Source: Haliotis asinina (lineage: Eukaryota; Mollusca; Gastropoda; Lepetellida; Haliotidae). From it: 64,000 nucleotides of DNA. This document shows, in pieces, positions 1 through 13,000 of this stretch (within the stretch, counting starts at the first letter, position 1; each line of letters opens with the position of its first letter). Location of the stretch: positions 56,281,673 through 56,345,672 of the forward strand of contig NC_090288.1 in the NCBI RefSeq assembly GCF_037392515.1. Direction: 5' to 3'. Made by a program: the position numbers and the translations under genes. The notes beneath the pieces were generated by a model, which worked only from the letters and a program-made list of their open reading frames with translations, had not been told where the DNA came from and did not search any database.

Positions 1-22
1 TCTCTCTCTCTCTCTCTCTCTC
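1..22 (+). repeat. TC microsatellite
   Basis: Eleven TC units at the window edge; the array probably continues to the left. Confidence 0.95.
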
Positions 23-519
23 AATAATCTGTCATTCCCACCCCACGAACCCTCCCTTCAGTACTACAGTATTCATTACGACCTTCTTATAACGGTATCT
101 TACAATATACTATAATCATAAATCTTCCTATGTAGGTCAGTGTATGATGGAGGTGTCCCTCATTGTGTTTATGTATCGACACGGTCTATCGTCTCTTGTA
201 CCTGTGCGTTCGCTACATGTTTAGTGGCCCAGTACAATAGGCCGGGGTCACTAAACATACCTGAAGGTGAGCAGGTAACATGGCATGAAAGGAAGGCGTT
301 AGTTCTGTTGTAAACACTAGACCTGTTTCCCGGATACAACGATACGATATGTGTTAATTTCTGAAGACATAACTACGAACATTTCCGATTATATAGATAT
401 GGTAATTTTAGAGGGAAATTGGTTGATTATACGTGGCAATGACACAGTTGTGTAACAACAGTCTGCTGTTCAAACCTCTACATGATCACATGTACGTATT
501 TACACTTCAATATCTGTTT

Positions 520-665
520 GGAGCGTTTGGGTAGTCCAGTAGTTAAATCATGCACAGACTCGGATTCGATTCCCCTTACAGGTGCAATGTGTGAAACCAC
601 TTCTGGTGTCTCCCGCCGTGATATTTAGGATGTTTTGCACAAAGCGGTGAAAATTCCAAACCAGT
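520..665 (+). mobile_element. tRNA-derived SINE (family 2), diverged
   Basis: GGGTAGTCCAGTAGTTAAAT, GATTCGATTCCCC, CAATGTGTGA and GGTGTCTCCCGCCGTGATAT match the family in order. The rest of 1-913 holds a TC microsatellite (1-22) and nothing else I recognise. Confidence 0.65.
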
Positions 666-913
666 CTGAATCTATTTTCAATATCGATACGTTATATATT
701 TTAAAATCAAATAAATCTCACGTTTTAAAACTAACTTACGACAGTCGTTGTGCCAAGGTCTCTTTGTGGAATAAGATCCAGTGAACACACTTTCTATCAC
801 AGATTAATTTGTTCTCGGACAGTCAGAGGGAGAAATATACAATGTATTCCACTTTAATGTACACACATATAAATGCACATACCTTTAAACATCCGTGACT
901 TTTATTTTCACAG

Positions 914-1003
914 GAACCGCTGCATCGCGATTGTGCGGTGGGATCCTTAGACGACATCCGGAACTTCTTCAACAGCAATCCTAAACTAGACGATCTTTTC
1001 TAC
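914..1003 (+). CDS. Ankyrin gene, first visible exon
   Basis: The acceptor TTTTCACAG precedes GAACCG and the donor is TAC|GTAAGT. It encodes 30 residues beginning EPLHRDCAVGSLDDIRNFF, an ankyrin-like helix pair. There is no start codon, so an upstream exon must exist. Confidence 0.75.
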
Positions 1004-4000
1004 GTAAGTGTTGTTCACCTAACCTTCTTTTCAACGGTACATATTATCTAATTTTATTCCAATACAAAACACTTGGATCTTGTAAGGCGGTGTTACTGGT
1101 TCCTGATGCCAGCTATGTTTCACGAATATATGAGTTGTCCGTTTATCATTACAAGAAACGAAGGTATAACCCCATCATCGCTTCACTTACAGTTTTTAAG
1201 GGGTGGCCTAGCGTAAAGACACGATTTTCCATGAGTTGTTTCCCTTAAACTTGCCAGGAACCTGGGATCATCGATTAGCATTCAAGATCTGGTCATGCTA
1301 CGATGTTACCATATCTTGGTGTCGCCTAACCTCTTACTCCATGAGTAGTATCAAACTGACGTTATACTCTGCTTACCTAAATTGCGCATAGAGCAAATGC
1401 AAACGTTTCAGAACTTTAGATGAAAGAAAACATGCGTTACGTAACCACTGCCGTTTGTGGACGTATCTAGTATCTTTATAAACCTAGCAGGTTAGACGCA
1501 TGATATTTGAACAATATCACTGACATGTGGGCTCATTTTCGTGCTGGATGTTTTTATGTACTGATAACAGGAAGGGTTGTCTCCCCTGCACGTTGCAATA
1601 CTGAGTGACCGCAATGACATCATCGATGTGATTGACGTCCTCATCAACAATGGCGTTGACGTGAATGCTCAGACAGAGACGAATAAAGATACAGCACTGC
1701 ACTTAGCAGTAGAAAACGGAGAGTTTCCTCAGAACTATGACGTCATAGTCAAACTAATCGACTGCAAGGCCGATGCTGAAATCCGCAATAAGGTGAGAGC
1801 AAATGTCTACGTGGAGAGATGGTATGGAGTATTAGAAATAGTAGCGGAGATAACCCAGGGAAATCAGGCTGCAGGGCACCTCTCTTGGAGATTTCTGGAA
1901 TTATCCAGTTATGCTCCATAGTTTACCTGCATTATGCAGGTAGTTTTTGGTTTTAATTTGGTATCATTTCAAACCGACATCACTTTCACCATCACCAAAT
2001 ATCTTTATGTTGAATGAGTTTACTTCTTACTCAACCTGAGGGCGGCACATGCTGATCGTGGTAGCGTCTTAAGATTGCTCAGACCATAGATCTTAACATA
2101 AATATTGTTAAATATAAAAGACAACAAAGGATAGGCGAAGAAACAAGATTGGACGGACAAAGACAATCGCATTGCTTTGAACCTGTTGACCTTATGTCAG
2201 ATCATATAATATAAATAACAGTACTGGTAAACACATATAAGATGATCCACGACCTGACAAATGACCCCAATTTGCATACTTGGGAACGCCCCACAGAACG
2301 ATCCACTTGAAACAAGAGGGAGACAGGTTGTCTGATAAATATCGAGAAGTTCATTTTCCCCGTGCATTATCGCCACCTAAACCCCATGTCTTTGAGATCA
2401 TTTCGAAAACTTTCCTTAGAACCCTTGTAGTTCAACAGACACTTTGCCATATCACACATCGTATCCAGAGTGGGTAGTTGTGCTTTTACGCCATATAAAC
2501 TTTGTACAAATGGACGGGCTGCACACCGGTCGAAATCATCAAGTTTGTAACTGCAAGTTATGGATTTGCGCAACTTGGTAGGACTGATAAATGTAGGTCC
2601 ACTCGCACTCCTACCACCTTCTGCCTTAATGCGCTTTAAAGCTGCCGTTGAGAGTCCAGTAGCAAGGCTACTTTGTAAAAGAGAATCTGCTTTGGTTCCA
2701 CAATTTTTTTTCTTATACATGATGACATTGTATGCTATCTCCCTTGCCTGAGAATGAACTATTTGCCCATGTTTTCCTAACTTGTACATTTTTTACTACC
2801 ACTGAAATCTGTTTAACAGCATTGAGACAGGTGTACAACAGTAGTGAGACAGGTGTTAATCAGTAGCGGTGTTGATTTCATGTCACGGTTAGCATGTATT
2901 GCACGTGCATAATCGTCAAGCTACCTGTAGCAGCCAAGTGTACTCGCCCAATTCGTTGTACCGCCTCTCTTATCACAAATGCGTTTAGTGCGCAGGATCA
3001 TCTAATATGTGTCTAGCAGTAAATAGTGACAATGGTACAGGTTGGCTAGCTAGTCAGTATACAATACAGTAAAGTTACATATATACTGGTTTCATTGTGC
3101 TTAGCCTTTGGACTTATTGACATATCATGGCAATGTCTATGAAAGAGATAAAACTACCCATCAATAACAACAAAACATAATTGGTTTTGTAAATTCCCGT
3201 ACGCTTATAAAACCGTTACCTTTCATTGCCATACATCGCATCACAAATATGTATCATCAGTACGTAAGATTTCTTCTTAGAGTGGCATTCTCGAAGTTGG
3301 GTAGATGAAGGATGAGGACTATTGTTTATGGATATACAACTTCATTATTCTGTATAGGCGGCGTTTCGATCACTTGCTTTACAACGACATGAATCTGTGT
3401 CGAAACTTTCTATTGTGTCGAAACTTCGTCCATGCAGAATAGTGAAGCTGTATATCCATTAAGAATAGTCCTCATCCTTCGGTACGTAAGGTGATAGATA
3501 CCGTTGAGTGCCAAACACAAAATAATCATTTTCCATATTGTTGCAGCGACTCCGCTCCGCCTATGACTGTGCACTGGCCAAAGGCCATGACCTGGTAGCC
3601 TCAACGCTGGACGGATCCAAGAGCACCAACGAGGTGCAGAATTCCTTCCGTGAACGATACGGGGAGAAGTATGCTGTGAGTGGCCTTCTGTACTTTGAGT
3701 GTCGTAATTCCTCCATGAGGATGAGTACCCTTTATGGACCCCAGCAGGACACGTACTGTTAATCCAAGAATAATTGTTGTTCAGAGGAGTGAGTGAGTGA
3801 GTGAGTGAGTGAGTGCGTGCGTGCGTGCGTGCGTGCGTGCGTGAGTGAGTGAGTGAGTGAGTGAGTTTTACGCCTCACTCAGCGTTATTCCAGCTACATG
3901 GTCGCTGTTCCAAAGAACTAAAATGGGATTACAATATCTTGATGGAAAGGTGTATCGGCTGTGTAACATATCTGTCTCTTCGTTCAAATAATTATAAGGC

Positions 4001-7000
4001 CCACGTGGTCTACAGGACACAGTGCCTGTCCGGAGCCTAAAGGTCGGGGTTCGATCCCACCCGCTTCAGACTAAAACACGTTAAAAGATGATACTTCTTG
4101 TCACCAAGGCTGAATCTCGTCATTGACGGGATAAAACAAGGAGTGGTGTGAGTCGCATTCCGTGCGGGTTATCCATGTTAAACTGCATGTAGATATATCT
4201 GTCACTTAACTCTCCATATAAAACTGGCTCTAAAAGACGAATCAGCTGCAAACACACTCACGTGACGTTAAGCCACATTTCATCCGGTCAGTCCGTGCAA
4301 GGTAATTAGTGTGCCGTTACAGACACCGTATCCCATAATACGCCAGTTGGCGTGTACCAGACAATCAGCCCAGGGTTGTTGAGAAGTTCACTGTTGTATT
4401 GATGATCTTGAATTGATGTTCATTGATTGACGCTCATTTGGGATTGTTTCATGCACGATATCCTTAACTGGTGAGTCATAATTATAGGCTACATCCCTGG
4501 CTGACCATAACGTAACTGGACTTATTACTTACCTGTCAGAACATGTTCCCCAAAGCCGACGTAACAGGCGTGCGCACTGACCTGATTGATTCTGTTCGCG
4601 ACTGCAATGATCGTTGCTTTTCGAAATCTGAAACTGGATTGTCTAGTCCTGACACGATAATTTACTCCTGTAATTTGTCTAGCACGGCTCTACACAACCT
4701 ACGAGGGCTGGCTGAAAAGTTCTAAGCCTCACTGTGAAAAAAAGTTACAAAGTCCACGTTTGTAATTTATTTTTCTACATAGTCCCCTTCCAAGTTCACA
4801 CACTTTTGCCAGCGATGCTGCAAGGCCCGAATCCCGGTCAGGAAGAAATCTTCTTCAGCTACCCTAAAAAAATCAGTCACAGCGGAAATGACGTCATCAT
4901 TACTTGCAAAATGGCGACCGGCGAGTTCCTTTATCATTTTGGGGAACAGGTGGAAGTCAGACGGAGCCAAATCAGGTGAATAAGGACTATGGTCAATGAG
5001 TTCAAAGCCACAATCGCGGATTGTTGACATGGCCACCACCGATTTGTGAACAGGCGCATTGCCTTGGTGGAAGAGGACACCTTTAGCGATCATCCCTCGT
5101 CGTTTGGCTTTGATTGCTTCTCGCAACTGGTTCAGTAGATCAGCATAGTATCTGCCGTTGATAGTTTGACCTTTTTCAAGATAATCAATGAGCAGAATAC
5201 CCCTGGAATCCCAAAAGACTGATGCCATCACCTTTCCAGCTGAAGGAACAGACTTGGCTTTCTTCGGAGCTGGTGAATCAGGATGCTTCCACTGTTTTGA
5301 CTGTAGTTTTGTTTCTGGTTGAAAGTGATGTATCCAGGTCTCATCCATGGTTACAAATCGTGCCACAAAATCATCGGGATCTGCTTCAAAACGACGCAAA
5401 TTGTCAAGGGACGTCTGGAACCTGACACGTTTCTGTTCTGCTGTCAAGAGCCTTGGCACCCATCTTGCAGAAACTTTAGTCATTCCTAATTCGTTGGTGA
5501 TAATATGCTCAACCCTCTCATGAGAGATGCCCACTACACTAGCAATATGTCGAGTAGTCAATCGTCGATCATCCATCAACATATCGAGCACTCGCGTGAT
5601 ATTTTCTGGAGTGGTTGCTGTTGAAGGCCTTCCTGGGCGTGGGTCATCATGAAGGCTTTGTCTGCCATGCTTAAATTCTGCAGCCCACTTCTTTACTGTG
5701 GAAAATGAAGGAGCATCATCCCCTAGAGTGGAGACCATGTCAGCATGTATCTGTGTTGGGGACATCCCTTTCTTTTGCAAGTACTTGATGACTGCCCTGT
5801 ATTCAGTTTTGTCCATTTCTGATGATTTCAGAGGGTAGGTTTACCAAAAGAGCTGTAGTTGAGATAAAACTATTAGTACGTTTGTAGTTCTTGTGTCTAT
5901 GATTCACTAAATGATTGTCCTCATTGGTGGCAAACACCTGTCTCTACCTGGTGGGGAAAAACCACTCAGACTGAGAACTTTTCAGCCAACCCTCGTACCA
6001 ACGAACTAATGAGATTGATAACACACGTTCCTTTCCCACACTTTAAAACTTTGTTGTTTTTTTATTTATTTTAGTGTGTTTGCTTGTTGTTTATCGCCGC
6101 TTCTAGCAATATTCCAGATATATGGGGGCGATCTGTATATATTCCAGTCAAGACCAGACAATCCAGTTACTGACATCGATCTACGCATTTGGGATACAAG
6201 AGCTTGTGTCAACCAAGTCAGCGACCCTGACCACCCGATCCCGACTGTAGTCTCTTAGAACAAGCATGGGTTGCTTAAAACCAACTCTAACCTATCTCCA
6301 TTGGTCTATACGCCTTAAAATAGATTAAACGTGTTTTCTTTGATCCTGGCGCTACTGATTGGGAACAAAATTTTTTGTGTGAACGAAAGTTTTATGTGAT
6401 GGTAGCTATTGCAATCAACCACCTGTTACCTGACAAAGAGTATCATATTTATGGAATTAACAACGATATGGCGGGAATGGTGTAGACTGTAACTAAAACA
6501 ACATTCAGTTTGTCCCTGGCGTCCGTGTTGCAGCCCATCCTGAACGAGGCGGTGTTGGAGAGTGATGAGGACACTATGAAGGAGTACATCAAGAAGGGTG
6601 CAGATCCCAACTACATCAACAAGGTATATACGTAGGCTTACAAGACACAACTTACCTGATAGGGAGTAGTTTCAGGCGTCGTTATGGCAACAGCACAGGG
6701 TGCGCTGATCTATTCTCTTTGAAGTCGCCTTACAACCTGTAGACACGTTCACTCATTCTTATATATGTGAGAAGAAAGGATTTATTTCAGTTAGTGACAG
6801 TTTTCTCCTTTGATTTAAAATAAAACTTTTTGGAAAAGGACAAAATTGCAGAAATATATGTCACAAGTCACTGTCAGGAAACTGTCTTGGATTAAAATTC
6901 TTGATGAAAGAGAACATGTACATATTAAAGGTCACATGCAACCAAAAAATCAAACATAATTAAAACACATTTATCACTTATTCATGACATATAATATACA

Positions 7001-10000
7001 TTGCTGCTTTAAAAAAAACAAACAAATAAACAAAATTATAAACGTACAATCGCGATTCAAAAGTGCAATATTTTGTTCTTGGGCTTACTTCCCCCGAAAC
7101 GAAGCCCTCGGGAGACCGAACCCAGTCATAGCGGGTGGATATGCAATCAAGTGTAACGCCGGCTTCCGATTGGCTGTTTCATTTGCTAATATGCTGAGGG
7201 TTCATTGTGTGTACAGAAAGATGATCTGTTTGATGGGCATTTTAGAAGTATAGCCAGTCACAAGAAAGTAAGATTCTGTATGGATAACAACTTCTTTTTG
7301 TGTACTTGATGCGTCGTTTCAGTATGGATTCATATACTGTTGTCAAACAAAATCATATACACTAAAAGAAGTCGTTATCCATGAAGAATGTATATAGAGA
7401 TGTTGGGTTTGGAAAATACATGTTCTCTGAATTTTCGTTCGATCCAATGAAAAATTATCTCAGTAGAGATGGTGAACTGGAAACTGTCGTTCGTCCAAGT
7501 ACAAAGAAGGACTTGAAACTGACAAGAGTTTGCACCAGTTTCCGTCAGATCCAGTCATCCGAAAAAAAATGAATGTAGTTTGTTTGCAACCCACAGACAT
7601 AAAAACATGTCATGTGTATCACACGTGCCTAATTACATAATATGGCCGACACGGGACTCGGGTGCACGGGTCATAAATTATCTTATTTTCTTTATGTCGT
7701 ATAGTCTGATAGGTGCTAAGTTCAAATTGCACGTGGTCAATGATTGAAGCTGTGTATTGCATGTTGTCTTTAGCAGACAGGCAGACAGACATATAGGTGT
7801 GGATAAACCAGGCATTGGGCTTTCTCTGTGACAGAGACTGCTTACCACAATCAACAAGTTTTTTTTACGTAACGAGTAGATTATGTACTTGTTTGTGTAC
7901 ACAACCAAGATTAGACTACTGCTCACGACCTCAGACTCTGGGCATGCATACTGTTTCAAGCTCCGCGAACCTATTCACTGCGCATGCGTCATGAACGCAG
8001 CGCATCACAGCTGTTGAAACCAGTTTTTCCCCCAGCGCTGGGGGGAATGTAGTGAAACGTTTGAACTCCGGTTTCGCGGGCTCTTTTTTCATCGCGTTTT
8101 TTTCAACTTTATAGGTTGAATTGGCATTTTTTATGATTTGTTTCGGTAAGTGCACACCGAAAGGTACCAGAATCTGCAAAGTTGTGTTTTACGTTGCATG
8201 TGATCTTTAAGTTAATAGACTCGGTCACTCATTCTTATATATGGGAGAAGAAAGAATGTATTTCACTTAGTGACTTTTTTTTTTCCTTTTGATTTAAAAG
8301 AAAACTTTTTGGTAAAGGACAAGAATAAAATGCAGAAAAATGTGTCACAAGTCACAGTCAGGAAACTGTCTTGGATTAAAATTCAGGATTTATTTCAGTT
8401 AGTGACAGTTTTTTCCTCTCCCCCCCCCCCCCCCCTCTCTCTCTCTCTCTCTATCTATCTCTGTGTGTGTGTGTCGCTTTCAAATTTCCGGGATCCGCCC
8501 ATGAACACACTTTCTTCCTGGCAGCACGATTAGATAATGCAATCTTGTATTTGAATTTCGTTCGCAAAATGTGAGCGCTTGTTGTCCTAATGTACGTGTT
8601 ACAATTAATGCCACAATGCTGTTTGATATGTATTTCTTCAGTATGGCGCCGGCGCTATCCACTATGCACTCACTCGCTGTACACTTCCTGTCATGCGCGT
8701 GCTGGACATGCTTATATCCGCCGGGGCCGATGTTGATCTCCGAGACGATGTAAGTATCAAAACACAAGCACTGTACATGATTTTAAACTGTAGACTTGAT
8801 TAATTTATAAACAAACATAGAGTGAATCTTTGAAAAAGAAATTATGAGAGAAAAGTACAGAAAACAAACTTTGGGATCAGCTTGATGAACGCAATCGGTA
8901 AATGCGGTAGTGTGTCAACGGTTAATTACTTGATTTCGTGGTTAGTAATGCGTGAATTTCATTCAGGAGTTTCGTATTGCGACGTTTAAAAACAAAATCA
9001 CATTTTATTTTCTATATCAGTTGCGTGAGTGGCAAGTTGTACCAACGGGACATATTTGCCCTTTATTAACTTTCAGGGCCCATATTTCCGAAGCTGTCTC
9101 ACCGCTAAGATAGTCGTAAGTGCCATACATTGCCATAAACTTACGACTATCGTAGTGCTGGGAGAGCTTCGAAAATCTAGGCCCGGTGACCCATATATTT
9201 TTACCGTCAGTTTGCCAGTTTGCCAATTTGCCAATCGGAATCTGTAAGAACCGATTACCTGTACTGGTTACAATGCGACGTAAACGTAACATAGCATAGT
9301 TTTTAAGGTACAAAGAATAAATACACATCACAGTTTTATCATAACAAACCTGGACCTTGACTTTCGAAGTTCTTTTAATGTAGTCATAAATGCCATACAT
9401 TGACATTAACTTACGACTGTCTTAGCGCTAAGATCTAGGCCCAGGGCATAGATGCCTCCATCGTTTGAATTAGCACTCAACTAAGGACTAATATTTAGGA
9501 GTAGACACGGTTGTTGTGCTATTAAAGCTCATATGTTGCCCATGAGCTCCTTCGTCGTGCCAATGTAATGTGACCGGAGATAATCGGAATGTTTCTTTCA
9601 GGAAGGCGACAGTGCTCTTAACCTGGCCATCAAGAGCGATGATCTCCGCAATAGCGGTCAGATGATGCAAGTGGTCAACCTTCTCCTTGATAGTGGCGCT
9701 GATGTCACCTTTAAAGATCTGGTAGGCAATGCCCAGCTACACTAAAGCACCTCCAGGTATTTAGGCGGTGATTAACGCATGTGTTTGGATTGAACGTACC
9801 AATGTGTTGTTATTGGTTCACCGGCAGGTAGGGTACGCTCACACATTCTCTTCCTACAGAGGTTACTTATCATATCTTCCTACGAAGCACGACTCAAAAC
9901 GCCCATATTTCCCAGTTTTCGTAAAACCCCCTAGCGGCAACAAGTCGCAACACGAATTATCTCTCTTACATGGACTTAGATCCAACTTGACTAATACAAG

Positions 10001-13000
10001 GAAATGTGGAGCCACAAATATCCCTCCCTTTGGGGACATGTGTTGATGTGTCAGACATGACTCTTAATAACTAGCTTGTCTGTTGTCAACGAGGGGCGAT
10101 GAAGACGTCATTACATGACGGAGTTCTGTCTAGAAGAAATGTTTGCGCATCGCACAAAGGGAGAGGCACCAGTTTTCCCGAAGCATAGGGAAATTATTGA
10201 GGCTTTGCGAATGATCCATTTTGAAGCAACGTCACCGACTGCACAATTAAAATCCTGAACGAATCCTGAACACTCGCATCATGAAAGCGACGTGTTAGAA
10301 CAGAGGTTATCTGGGAAGATATGACAAGCAGTGGGGAGAGAATGACACTCGTCAGATAGTGATTCGGAAATACCTGCTTTTGATACAGACCGTAGCACAC
10401 AAGAGACTCTTTCAGCAGCCATTTGTTATGGCTGTTATGGTAAAGGTTTTGTCGCTTTTTCATCATCATCAGTCAAACGATTATGATTATTAATAGGACG
10501 GCAAGGACGCACTCAAGCTAGCCAAGGAGCGACAATACAGTGACGTGGTTGCAGTGTTGAGCAAGTCCAAGTCGGAACATGTGAAGGTATGTAAATCAAA
10601 TGAAACCTTCTGTTGTAACTTCACTTACGGATTTGCCGCAAATCTTTCGTTCGAAATTTGAAAAAAATGAAAAATAAAAACCAAAATCAATGTCTTAAAT
10701 CGGTTCTCTCGTAACAATAGTGTTAAGAGAGACTATGTACAAAGCATGATCAGAAATATTATTAAATAATTACAAGGGGTGCATCCCTGCCATATGGTTC
10801 GTTTCGAATACATTTTCGTTTTGCTTGGCCCTTTTTGGTTGGTTCAAACGTAGAAGATCGATAGTTGTCCAAATTGTTACCTCAGACTTTGCAGACCGAC
10901 AGATCAATGTCGTTAATGGCACTATAACTACCCCACACATATATCCACATCCACATATATTTGCAGCAAGAGTCGAAGAGAACACCAATCGTGTACCTGC
11001 CAGGTTTCTATTGTCAGCTAGTTTCAGATCCATAGGTTTGCTGGTGCTTGTCAATGGATTCGTCGTCCAAACAGTCTTTGATATTAATGATACCTAGCTG
11101 ATGCAAGATATTTATTTTTCGTCAAAAGGCAAGCATTTTTTCAAGCACAGCAAATCGGACGGGGTTGTTTTGTAGACAGTAAATGTTTTAACGGTCACGT
11201 TGGAAAGTAGCACGACTATGCTATAATATTGTGTTATTTCTTTGGGCAATCCCCCTCCCCCCCCCCAAAAAAAAAAAAAAAAATAATAAAAAAAATAAAT
11301 AAATAAAAAAATAAAATAAAAAAATAAATAAATACATTGTTAAGAAAGGGATACCTCATTGCAAACCTTTTCGGTATACTTTGCTATTCATGTAATCTGT
11401 GCATGGTAAACAAGCAATATACATGTAGTACTTCAACACAAGGTCTTCACAGTACAGTGAGCTCCAATAAAATACACTACTACATGCGTAATATAGGATG
11501 GAGAACACAGCCCCGAGCCAATGCCCGAGAGTAGTTCGGAGCAATCTCCGGAACCAGAGCCAGGTACCTCTCCGGTTTCCAAACCGGAAACAATGTCATC
11601 ACCGGAACCGGAAGTGAGTATGGTGCATGTGAATAACCCCCTACGACGACTAACCTTCTCACTCCGTGTGTTTTGTTATACTGATTTCTCTTACTGAAAA
11701 GGAAGACCAGTCATTAGTACTTACTGAATAAATGGTGTGTGTCTGTTTTACTTGTTTTGATTAAATTCGGTGTGTTGCACATTTATTTGTTGACGTAGAA
11801 GCAATGCACTGTTCATGCATTATATATGATATAATGTACTTATTATTCAGTTGAAAGCATGTTTATGTTTACAGCGTGGTGCACGATGTATTTATATGTA
11901 GAAGCATGTTCTCTTTATGCTTAATAAATTCTATACCGTCGTTTTTATATAACTTTTTGTTTACAGCGTGATGCACGATATTTATTCATGTAGACGTGAT
12001 GCACTTTTCATTTATGCATGATCTGTTATACTAACCTTTTTTGCAGATAATAATAAATATTATTGTAGTTCTATCCAAATGGGTCAGCCTATTTGTTTTC
12101 TGAACATATTCGAAAAGACCAGTTGCAGTGACTTTTATTCTTTCGAGTGACACTCCAAGACGCTTTCCCCCGATTTGAATATCTCCTTGAAGCCTTCGTT
12201 CATGACTTTAACATATGTCTTAGTGCTGTGTATTTATTGGAGGGGCGAGTGGTCTACTGTGTTTCAATTGGTTTTGCCTAATTGCTTCCCTTTGGCAGAT
12301 GTGCTTGTCGTGGATTTGTATCCTGAATATGGGCGTTGTATATTAGAATCATATAGTGGTTTTACCAACTTGTACACATTCACGACACTGTCATGGCTAT
12401 AAGCGTAACTGCTATAACTGAAAGCTGAGAAACAACTGCTCAAAACTCACTCCAAGCGATTTGTCAACGTTTCGTACACTGAAACCGACATTCACCCAGC
12501 AATATCAGTGTAAGGCTGGTTATACTGCCATCAAATAAGACGACGTTTTCAGCTGTATAACGGTTTTCAGTTTATCCTACGAGATCAGTAAAGTAGAGAA
12601 ATATCTCTAAAGCAATCGATTGCCTAAGCACTAATACCAGACATCTTTGGCAGGTCTTTGGTTAAGTGTCTTGACACTTGCAGAATGTACTGAGACTACA
12701 AACGTCCTCTCAACGTTAGTCACACATGAATTTTCACTTACTGCCTTTTGTACTGACCCCAGTCGGAATTCCCAAAGAAACAGGCACACAATGACCTATT
12801 ATCGAAAGACCGGAATAGATCTTTTTGTCCCCTGATTTTGTGGGCGAAACGAAATCATCCACTGGTATGTCTGATCTAGACTTGATTTGTGACAGCCCGG
12901 TGTTACATGAATGCAATCAAATCACTGTTACAAGGTAGCACAGCCGCCTGGACTATCTAGTTGATTCAAATGACTACATTTGTTCTCTATGACCATGTTT

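Noticed and set aside
1577..1921. Intronless 114-codon gene starting at 1577
   Set aside because: The frame is ankyrin exon 1571-1792 plus read-through into the intron after a good GTGAGA donor.
2560..2751. 63-codon plus-strand frame
   Set aside because: Shadow of the transposase-like frame on the other strand.
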